62,357 nucleotides of DNA from Actinomycetota bacterium (lineage in GTDB: Bacteria; Actinomycetota; Nitriliruptoria; Nitriliruptorales; JAHWKO01), in contig JAHWKO010000003.1 in the NCBI GenBank assembly GCA_019347855.1, positions 1-62,357 on the forward strand, in the 5' to 3' direction. The notes beneath the pieces are model-generated. The model saw only the letters and a list, made by a program, of their open reading frames with translations, searched no databases and was not told where the DNA came from. Below are positions 29,412 through 36,060 of this stretch, one piece after another (position 1 is the stretch's first letter; each line of letters begins with the position of its first letter). Position numbers and translations under genes: made by a program.

Positions 29412-30392
29412 ATGGCACGTCACGGACGCCTCACGGTCGTGACGCTCGTGCTGGCGGTGCTCGTGCTGACGCTCGCGACCGCCACCGTGGTGGTCCGACG
29501 TCAGACGGCCGTCACCGTCGATGATGCCGTCGAGGCGTTCCGGGCCGACCTCGGCACGCCGCCTCCCTCTCTGATCGCCGGGGCGCCGTCGCCGAGCACC
29601 GGGAGCACCGTGCCGACCCCGGACACGGACGTGGCGGCCGATCCCCCAGGCTCCAGACCATCGACCCAACCGGATCCCTCGGAAGCGCCGGCGACCCCGC
29701 TCAGGCCCACCGTGCACGAGGAGGTCGCGGCCCCGCCAACCCAACCCTCCGGATCCCGGTCGCCGGACCCGCAACCCACGCTCACGGTCCCGGAGGAGGG
29801 CGTCTACACGTACGCGACCGACGGGAGCGAGTCCATCGAGGCGCTCGGTGGCGCTCGCCACGAGTACCCGGACCGGACCACCATCACCGTGCGGCACGAC
29901 GACTGCGGCTACACGGCGCGCTGGGAACCGCTGCGGGAGCGGTGGGAGGAGTTCGACATCTGTCGGGACAACCACCGCGCGAGGATGCGGACCATCACGC
30001 TCTACCACGAGTTCTTCGAGCGGGGTATCCGCCACGAGTACGTGTGCGGCGAGGACGCGACCATCGCCGAGGTCCCCTCCGAACCCGGCACCCAGTGGAG
30101 CTGGGAGTGCCACTCGGACGGTGGCTCGATGCGCACGGTCGTCGAGATCCTGGGCTTCGACACCAGGGATGTGGGGGGCACCCCGGTCGAGGCGGTGCAC
30201 GTCCGCATCCACAACACGATGGACGGCGACACGCGCGGCACCCGGCAAGCTGAGGTCTGGTACGACCGGTGGTCGGGCCTCGAGCTCCACGGCACCTACC
30301 ACACCGACACGATGGTCGATACCCCGATGGGATCGACCCGCTACGTCGAACGGATCGAACGGACCCTGACGGACGTCCGCCCGCGCCGCTGA
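29412..30392 (+). CDS. Secreted or anchored protein with Pro-rich stalk
   Basis: 326 residues. An N-terminal membrane segment (LTVVTLVLAVLVLTLATATVVV) is followed by a Pro/Ser/Thr-rich region (about 45-125) and a globular domain (about 130-320) with three cysteines (DDCGYTA, DICRDN, YVCGED) and a fourth (WECHSD), which could form two disulfides outside the cell. Family not recognised. ATG 29412 with GGAGG 5 nt upstream. Confidence 0.75.
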   Translation: MARHGRLTVVTLVLAVLVLTLATATVVVRRQTAVTVDDAVEAFRADLGTPPPSLIAGAPSPSTGSTVPTPDTDVAADPPGSRPSTQPDPSEAPATPLRPTVHEEVAAPPTQPSGSRSPDPQPTLTVPEEGVYTYATDGSESIEALGGARHEYPDRTTITVRHDDCGYTARWEPLRERWEEFDICRDNHRARMRTITLYHEFFERGIRHEYVCGEDATIAEVPSEPGTQWSWECHSDGGSMRTVVEILGFDTRDVGGTPVEAVHVRIHNTMDGDTRGTRQAEVWYDRWSGLELHGTYHTDTMVDTPMGSTRYVERIERTLTDVRPRR

Positions 30393-30428
30393 ACCCGGTC
30401 CGGGCGCGGACGACCACGCGACGGCCGT

Positions 30429-30434
30429 TAGCCT
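30429..30434 (+). promoter_or_regulatory. Candidate -10 box (TAGCCT) for the radical SAM gene
   Basis: TAGCCT ends 7 nt before ATG 30442, which has no Shine-Dalgarno: a leaderless arrangement. Confidence 0.45.
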
Positions 30435-30441
30435 GACCGTG

Positions 30442-31821
30442 ATGCGCGTCCTCATCGTCTCGACCTACGAGCTCGGCCACCAGCCGCTGCACGTGGCCTC
30501 GCCGGCCGCTGCACTGCGGTCGGCCGGGCACGACGTCCGTTGCCTGGACACGTCGGTCGACCCCTGGGACGAACAGCTGGTCGGTTGGGCGCAGGCGGTG
30601 GCGTTCTCGGTTCCGATGCACACGGCGATGCGGCTCGCGATGCGCCGCGCCGAGCAGGTGAAGGAGGCCGAACCGCAGCTCCCGGTGTGCTTCTACGGCC
30701 TGTACGCCCCGGTCAGTCGGGACCTCACCGTAGGTCGGCTCGCCGACCGGATCATCGCGGGCGAGTACCAGCACGCGCTGGTGGCCTGGGTCGACCGCCT
30801 CGACGCCGGCGGTCCAGCCGCAGGAGGTCCGGAGGTGCTGCTCGACCGGGGCGCGGCGAGCCTGCCGGCGCGGGACCTGTTGCCCCCGCTCGAGCGCTAC
30901 GCGCACCTGCGGCGGCACGACGAGGAGCGCCTCGTCGGTTACGTCGAGGCGACCCACGGGTGCCTGCTCGAGTGCCGCCACTGCCCGGTCCCCACCGTGT
31001 ACGGGGGACGCTTCCGGGCGGTCGACCGTGAGCTCGTGCTCGACGACGTCGCGCAGCTCGTGGAGATTGGGGCCCAGCACATCACGTTCGGGGACCCGGA
31101 CTTCCTCAACGGTCCGACGCACTCGCTGCGGATCGTCCAGGAGATGCACGACCGTTGGCCCGACCTGACCTTCGACTGCACGACCAAGGTCGACCACATC
31201 CTGGATCACGCCGATCTCCTGCCGGTCCTCGCCGGGTCAGGATGCGTGTTCGTGGTGTCCGCGTTCGAGAGCCGCGACGAGCGCGTCCTGCAGCGTCTCG
31301 ACAAGGGCCACACGGTCGCCCAGGAGGATGCGGTGGTCGAGCTCCTCCGGCAGCACGGGATCGACGTACGCCCCACCTGGCTCCCGTTCACGCCATGGAC
31401 GACACCCGACGACGTGGTCGACATCCTGGACTTCGTGATCGAGCACGACCTGATCGGCAACGTTGACCCGGTCCAGTACACGATCCGCCTGCTGCTCCCC
31501 GAGGGATCACTGCTGCTCGAGCACCCCGACCTGCAGCGCTACCTCGGCCCGTACGACGCGGACCGCCTGACCTACACCTGGGAGGCGGCCGATCCCCGTG
31601 CCGACGAGCTCCAACGCGAGCTCGCGGCGCTGGTCGAGGCGCGGACGGCCGAGGACGCGTCACCGTTGGAGACCTTCCTGGACCTCAACGCCCTCGCCCG
31701 CGAGGCCGCCGACCGCCCCGCCCGTGATCCGGTCCCGGCCGGTTCGACCGAGGGGAGGCCACGACTCACCGAGCCGTGGTTCTGTTGAGCGGAGCCACAC
31801 GACGGGTTGGTCAACCCGTAG
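30442..31821 (+). CDS. Radical SAM selenoprotein candidate with C-U-A-E-P tail (UGA at 31786-31788 recoded)
   Basis: 459 residues if the UGA is read as selenocysteine, 448 if it is a stop. An N-terminal B12-binding-like Rossmann region (about 1-130) lacks the DxHxxG cobalt ligand. The radical SAM core has C174-x3-C178-x2-C181 in HGCLLECRHC. The last codons read TGT TGA GCG GAG CCA, i.e. C-U-A-E-P, then HDGLVNP and a TAG at 31819. A C-U-A-E-P or C-C-A-E-P end is the hallmark I recall for a named radical SAM (seleno)protein family. A SECIS-like hairpin follows the UGA. A convergent DsrE-family gene is adjacent. Substrate unknown. Confidence 0.8.
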
Positions 31822-31840
31822 AAGGCGCAGCGGCTCCCGC
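31789..31840 (+). promoter_or_regulatory. Candidate bacterial SECIS element after the in-frame UGA
   Basis: Lower stem GCGGAGCC (31789-31796) with GGCTCCCGC (31832-31840), 8 bp with one bulged C. Upper stem ACGGGTT (31802-31808) with AACCCGT (31813-31819), loop GGTC (31809-31812). The loop starts 21 nt after the UGA and has G at its first two positions, fitting published bacterial SECIS rules (16-37 nt, G in the loop). It fills the gap to the DsrE stop. Confidence 0.65.
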
Positions 31841-31845
31841 TCGGA

Positions 31846-32217
31846 TCAGAGCGTGATGACGTGGTCCGGCGGGTTGCCCGCCAACGCCCGGTAGAGGTCG
31901 GGGAAGCACCCCACCTCCACACCCGCGACGGTGCCCTTCGTCTTGGCCTTCCCGGGGTGGGTCTCGCCCTCGGCGAGCCCGCGCTGGATCGCGCAGTTGT
32001 CGCACATCATGAGCAAGATGTTCTGCTCCTCGGCGACCTTCGCGAGCCGCTCACCGAGCGGGTCGCCCTCGCGGAGGATGTAGTTGTTGTCGTCGAAGAA
32101 CATCATCCCGACGACCTCTACCCCGTGATCGCCCGATTCGAGCTGCGGGAGGATCATCTGCCCGAGCTTGTAGTGGGCGGTGTTGCCGGACGTGGCGAAG
32201 ACGTAGGCGACCTTCAC
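31846..32217 (-). CDS. DsrE-family protein, neighbour of the selenoprotein gene
   Basis: 123 residues: VAYVFATSGNTAHYKLGQMI, then FFDDNNYIL and a C-x2-C (MCDNCAIQRGL), ending in GCFPDLYRALAGNPPDHVITL. DsrE-fold proteins carry sulfane sulfur, and some related small ones occur with selenium genes (from memory, SaoD-type). The CDNC pair could hold persulfide or selenide. It converges on the radical SAM gene with only 24 nt between stops. Confidence 0.8.
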   Translation of the reverse strand: MKVAYVFATSGNTAHYKLGQMILPQLESGDHGVEVVGMMFFDDNNYILREGDPLGERLAKVAEEQNILLMMCDNCAIQRGLAEGETHPGKAKTKGTVAGVEVGCFPDLYRALAGNPPDHVITL

Positions 32218-32265
32218 GAGCGCTCCTGGCTCGGGGCGAAAACGGACGGTGACTCCCGCCGGACC

Positions 32266-32547
32266 CTAGTCAGCACGCCCCGAGGGGACGACCCGCCCGT
32301 CGGCGACCTCGACACCCTCCGTCCGCAGCCGCTGCGCCTGACGTTGCTCCTTGCCGGGCGCGAGGCGGCCGTCCGAGGCGACGACCCGCCACCACGGCAG
32401 CCCGTCGCTGCGGGCCAGGACGTTGCCGACGGCCCGGGCGGCACCTGGGGAGCCCACCTGGGCGGCGACCTCGCCGTACGACACGACCTCGCCCTCGTCG
32501 AGCGCGGCGACGGCCTCGGTCACGCGCTGCGAGAAGGTCGTCGCCAC
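32266..32547 (-). CDS. Alkyltransferase-like (MGMT-fold, ATL) protein
   Basis: 93 residues of the O6-alkylguanine transferase C-terminal fold: VVSYGEVAAQVGSPGAARAVGNVLA, then LPWWRVVASDGRL. The catalytic Cys of the PCHRV motif is replaced by Trp (PWWRV), the mark of ATL proteins, which bind alkylated guanine and pass it to nucleotide excision repair rather than repairing it. GTG 32547 starts 3 nt after the AKR stop. Confidence 0.87.
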   Translation of the reverse strand: MATTFSQRVTEAVAALDEGEVVSYGEVAAQVGSPGAARAVGNVLARSDGLPWWRVVASDGRLAPGKEQRQAQRLRTEGVEVADGRVVPSGRAD

Positions 32548-32550
32548 GCG

Positions 32551-33414
32551 TCAGCGCACGGCGTCGAGCGCGGCCACCTCGTCGTCGGAGAGCTCGATGG
32601 CGGCTGCGGCGACGTTCTCCTCGAGGTGGTCGACCGACGACGTTCCCGGGATCGGGAGCATCACCGGGGAGCGGTGCAGTAGCCACGCCAGGGCGACCTG
32701 CGCCGGGGTCGCGTCGTGCGCGTCGGCGACCTCCTGCAGGGGCGCTTCCTCCCCTTCCGCGAGGTCCCCGGTCGCCAGCGGGAACCACGGGATGAACGCG
32801 ATGCCCTCGTCGGTGCAGATGTCGAGGACCTGCTCGCTGCCTCGGTCGGTCAGGTTGAAACGGTTCTGCACCGAGACGACATCCACGATGGACCGTGCGG
32901 TCTCGAGGTGGTGGGGCTGCACGTTGGAGACCCCGACGTGCCGGATCTTCCCGGCGTCCTGGAGCTCCTTCAGCGCCCCGATCGACTCCTCGTACGGCAC
33001 GTCACCGTCGGGTGCGTGCAGCTGGTAGAGATCGATCCGGTCCACGCCGAGGCGCTTGAGGCTGCCCTCACAGGCTTCCCGGAGGTGGTCCGGGCGCCCG
33101 TTGCGTGGCCACTGTCCGGGTCCGGTCCGCTCGAGGCCACCCTTGGTCGCGATCACGAGGTCGTCCGGGTACGGCTGGAGGACTTCGGCGATCATCCGCT
33201 CGCTGACCTCGGGGCCGTAGGAGTCGGCGGTATCGATCAGGTTCACGCCCAGCTCGACGACCCGTTCCAGCACCCGTCGGCACTCCGCCGGGTCGTCGGG
33301 CTCGCCCCAGACGCCGTCCCCGGTGATGCGCATGGCACCGAAACCCATGCGTCGGACCCGGAGGTCGTCGAGGGTGACGGTCCCTGCGTTGCCGTCGGTG
33401 AGCGTCGTCGCCAT
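32551..33414 (-). CDS. Aldo/keto reductase
   Basis: 287-residue TIM-barrel oxidoreductase: NLIDTADSYGPEVSE holds the catalytic Asp and Tyr, ATKGGLERTG the Lys and YQLHAPD the His. NADPH motifs include LPIPGTSS near the C-terminus. Substrate unknown. ATG 33414 chosen over the in-frame codon at 33429. It forms a tight pair with the ATL gene. Confidence 0.9.
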   Translation of the reverse strand: MATTLTDGNAGTVTLDDLRVRRMGFGAMRITGDGVWGEPDDPAECRRVLERVVELGVNLIDTADSYGPEVSERMIAEVLQPYPDDLVIATKGGLERTGPGQWPRNGRPDHLREACEGSLKRLGVDRIDLYQLHAPDGDVPYEESIGALKELQDAGKIRHVGVSNVQPHHLETARSIVDVVSVQNRFNLTDRGSEQVLDICTDEGIAFIPWFPLATGDLAEGEEAPLQEVADAHDATPAQVALAWLLHRSPVMLPIPGTSSVDHLEENVAAAAIELSDDEVAALDAVR

Positions 33415-33445
33415 GGTCCGGGTCCTCACGTCGCGTGGTTCGAAC

Positions 33446-33631
33446 CTACGCGTGACGCGTCGCCGACTCGACCTGCTCGGTGGACTTCCGGCCGGTACGG
33501 CACATCCCGCGGTAGCCGCACGTGCAGTGGAAGTGCACGTCGATGCCGCGCTCGTGGTTGACGATCGCGTCGATACCCGACGGCCAGATCAGGACGCGGG
33601 CGTCGTGCCGGGGGCAGAAGGTGGTGAACAT
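33446..33631 (-). CDS. Small Cys/His-rich protein, 61 aa
   Basis: MFTTFCPRHDARVLIWPSG then a core HFHCTCGYRGMCRTG. C6/H9 and the later HxHCxCxxxxxC could bind a metal ion as a zinc ribbon. Not recognised. ATG 33631 has AGGAG 5 nt upstream and lies 11 nt after the stop of the 64-aa gene, so the two small genes are an operon. Confidence 0.65.
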   Translation of the reverse strand: MFTTFCPRHDARVLIWPSGIDAIVNHERGIDVHFHCTCGYRGMCRTGRKSTEQVESATRHA

Positions 33632-33642
33632 GACGGCTCCTC

Positions 33643-33837
33643 TCAACGGGTGACGACGGCAGGGACCACGCGACCGTCGCGGTCCAGCGCCCGGGCGAGA
33701 CGCAGAGCGGCGGCCGCTAACGCGAGCCGCGGGCCCGGGGTGTTGCGAACAGCAGCGATCCTGCGGGCGATGGCGGCCTCGCGGTGCAGCTCCTGCAACC
33801 GTTCGCGGGCGATCTGTTCCGAGACGATGGGGTGCAT
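33643..33837 (-). CDS. Small Arg/Ala-rich protein, 64 aa
   Basis: MHPIVSEQIARERLQELHRE opens a strongly helical, basic protein (LALAAAALRLARALDRDGR). Similar short helical proteins occur in actinobacteria, function unknown to me. ATG 33837 has GGAGGG 6 nt upstream. It is divergent from the CGNR regulator gene and shares its operator region. Confidence 0.65.
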   Translation of the reverse strand: MHPIVSEQIARERLQELHREAAIARRIAAVRNTPGPRLALAAAALRLARALDRDGRVVPAVVTR

Positions 33838-33881
33838 CGCGGTCCCTCCTGCTCGATCGGCGGCTGATAACCACCGTTCAC

Positions 33882-33911
33882 TTGACGGAGGTTACGTAAC
33901 TACCGTACGCT
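33882..33911 (+). promoter_or_regulatory. Promoter with 22-bp dyad operator between divergent genes
   Basis: TTGACG (33882-33887) and TACGCT (33906-33911) form -35/-10 boxes 18 nt apart, for the CGNR gene. Between them lies a dyad at 33885-33906 with core GTTACGTAAC and ACGG/CCGT ends, only two mismatched base pairs. The region is much more AT-rich than its surroundings. Confidence 0.6.
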
Positions 33912-33953
33912 TGTCAAGAGTTACACTGGTATCCATCCGACGAGAGGACCCCG

Positions 33954-34547
33954 ATGGGTGGGAACGCGGTGGAGGACCTCGGCCACCAGGCCGAAGGTGC
34001 CGATGCGCCCGGTGACCTCGCCGTGGTCGAGGCCTTCGTGAACACGGTCACCTACAACTGGGACGAGCCCGCCGAGGAGCGTTTGGCCGATCCCCCGGCC
34101 CTCGACCGGTGGCTGCGCGAGCACGGACTCGTCGGGGACGGACAGCGGGTCACGGACCGCGCGGACCTCGACCGGGCCGTCGCGTTGCGCGAGGCGTTAC
34201 GCGAGCTCCTGCATGCCAACCACGATGAAGCCGACCCGGCCGCCGACGCGTTGGAGCTCCTCGAAGCCGAGTCCCGCCGGGCGCCGCTCGCCGTCGCCTT
34301 CGGTGACACCGGGCACGCTGCGCTCGCGCCGGTCGGCACGGGGATCGACCGGGCCGTCGCGATCCTCCTGGCGATCGTGTTCCACGCGATGCACGACGGC
34401 ACCTGGCAGCGGCTGAAGGCCTGCCGCAACGACGGTTGCCGGTGGGCTTTCTACGACAGCTCGAGGAACCGCTCGGGGCGCTGGTGCGACATGGCGGTCT
34501 GCGGGAACCGCGCGAAGGTCCGTGCCTACCGGGAGCGGCACGGGTGA
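33954..34547 (+). CDS. CGNR zinc-finger transcriptional regulator (ABATE domain)
   Basis: 197 residues. The N-terminal ABATE-like domain (about 20-140: VVEAFVNTVTYNWDEPAEERL) precedes a CGNR zinc finger with cysteines in KACRNDGCRWAFYD and RWCDMAVCGNRAKVRAYRER. Members are often regulators or stress-related DNA binders. It probably binds the dyad just upstream. ATG 33954 follows an AGGA site. It overlaps the next gene as GTGA. Confidence 0.88.
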   Translation: MGGNAVEDLGHQAEGADAPGDLAVVEAFVNTVTYNWDEPAEERLADPPALDRWLREHGLVGDGQRVTDRADLDRAVALREALRELLHANHDEADPAADALELLEAESRRAPLAVAFGDTGHAALAPVGTGIDRAVAILLAIVFHAMHDGTWQRLKACRNDGCRWAFYDSSRNRSGRWCDMAVCGNRAKVRAYRERHG

Positions 34548-35119
34548 CCGGCCGGGTGCGGGTCGAGCCCTTGGGGCCCGACCGCTTCGAGGAACTGGAG
34601 CGGCTGTTCGCGGGACGGCGAGTGGTCGACGGGTGCTGGTGCATGTTCTGGCGCCAGACCGGCCGGGAGAACGACCGGAACTGGGGCACGGCGAACCGCG
34701 ACGCGTTCCGTGCGCGCATCGTCGATGGCGAGCCCGCCCCCGGCGTGATCGCCTCCCTCGACGGTGAGCCGGTGGGGTGGGCCGCGGTCGCCCCGGTGTC
34801 GGAGTTCGGCCGGATCCTGCGCTCCCCCACGCTCCGGCCCCCTGTCGGGACGGACGGGGATGTCTGGTCGCTCAACTGCCTGTACGTCTCCCCCGACGCC
34901 CGCGGCCACGGCCTGGTCCGAGCACTCCTCGAGGGCGCCGTGGAGCACGCACGCTCGTGCGGGGCCAGGGCCGTGCAGGCCTACCCGGTCGACACGCAGG
35001 ACGCGCAGGTCCACCCCGACGAGCTGTTCACGGGCGCAGCCAGCACCTTCGTCGCCGCGGGGTTCGTGGAGGTCACGCGCCGGTCGGACCGCAGACCGAT
35101 CGTGCAGCTCGACCTGTAG
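34544..35119 (+). CDS. GNAT family N-acetyltransferase
   Basis: 191 residues. CWCMFWRQTGRENDRNWGTAN in the first third is typical of one actinobacterial GNAT group, and NCLYVSPDARGHGLVRALLE is the acetyl-CoA loop. GTG 34544 overlaps the CGNR stop (GTGA), so it is under the same control. Possible small-molecule detoxification enzyme; substrate unknown. Confidence 0.85.
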   Translation: MTGRVRVEPLGPDRFEELERLFAGRRVVDGCWCMFWRQTGRENDRNWGTANRDAFRARIVDGEPAPGVIASLDGEPVGWAAVAPVSEFGRILRSPTLRPPVGTDGDVWSLNCLYVSPDARGHGLVRALLEGAVEHARSCGARAVQAYPVDTQDAQVHPDELFTGAASTFVAAGFVEVTRRSDRRPIVQLDL

Positions 35120-35166
35120 AACGTGGGGTGGTCGGCAGCGCGACCCTCACGTGGCAAGCTCCGCTC

Positions 35167-36060
35167 GTGCACCGGACCTTGCGACCCTCCGCCCCGATCG
35201 ACCTCCAGCAGACGCTGGGGCCGTTGCGTATCGGACACCACGACCCGACGATCGTCCTGTCCCCCGGTGACGTCTGGCGCGCGACCCGCACACCGGAGGG
35301 TCCCGCGACGGTCCACCTGGAAGCTCGCGACGGACGCATCGACGTCGAGGCCTGGGGCGACGGCGCGGCGTGGGCCCTGGAGGCCGCCGACGACCTGATC
35401 GGGCTGCACGACGACCCGGCGGCGTTCGACCCGGGGCCAGGCCTGCTCCGCGACCTGCACCGGCGCAACCCCGGCCTGCGGATCGGCGCCTCGGCAGCCG
35501 TGCTCGAGCTGCTCGTCCCGACGATCCTCGGACAGAAGGTGACCGGCATCGAGCAGAAGCGGGCCTGGAACGGGATCGTCCGTCGCTACGGCGAGCCGGC
35601 CCCGGGGCCCCGCGAGCTCATCGTGCCGCCAGCCGCCGCGACCCTGGCTGAGCTGCCCTACTTCGCCTACCACCCCATGGGGGTCGAACGCCGGCGCGCC
35701 GACGTGATCCGCAACGTCTGCGCCCGCGCCTCACGGATCGAGGAAGCGGCGACGATGCCGTCGGTCGACGCGCAACGTCGCCTGAGGGCGTTCCCCGGGG
35801 TCGGCCCGTGGACGGCAGCCATCGTGGCGCGGGTCGCGCTGGGCGACGCCGACGCCGTCGAGGTCGCCGACTTCCACCTCCCGAACCTGGTCTCGTGGAA
35901 CCTCGCGGACGAGCCGCGCGGCGACGACGACCGCATGCTGGAGCTGCTCGAGCCCCACCGCGGGCAGCGCGGACGGGTCATCCGGTTGCTGGAGCTCGGC
36001 GGCGAACGGGCACCCCGGTACGGCCCGAGGATGCCCATCCGCCGCCTGGCAGCGCTCTAG
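35167..36060 (+). CDS. DNA-3-methyladenine glycosylase II-like (HhH-GPD) protein
   Basis: 297 residues. The helix-hairpin-helix LRAFPGVGPWTAAIVARVAL is followed by the catalytic Asp D235 in VADFHLPN, the AlkA pattern; the N-terminal part (about 1-110) fits the AlkA N-domain. Excises alkylated bases for repair. With the ATL gene 3 kb away it forms part of an alkylation-defence neighbourhood. Start GTG 35167 lacks a ribosome site, so it is provisional. Confidence 0.85.
   Translation: MHRTLRPSAPIDLQQTLGPLRIGHHDPTIVLSPGDVWRATRTPEGPATVHLEARDGRIDVEAWGDGAAWALEAADDLIGLHDDPAAFDPGPGLLRDLHRRNPGLRIGASAAVLELLVPTILGQKVTGIEQKRAWNGIVRRYGEPAPGPRELIVPPAAATLAELPYFAYHPMGVERRRADVIRNVCARASRIEEAATMPSVDAQRRLRAFPGVGPWTAAIVARVALGDADAVEVADFHLPNLVSWNLADEPRGDDDRMLELLEPHRGQRGRVIRLLELGGERAPRYGPRMPIRRLAAL

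Noticed and set aside
31786..31788. UGA as an ordinary stop of the radical SAM gene
   Set aside because: The following AEP codons plus a SECIS-like stem at the right distance make recoding the better reading, although it remains unproven.
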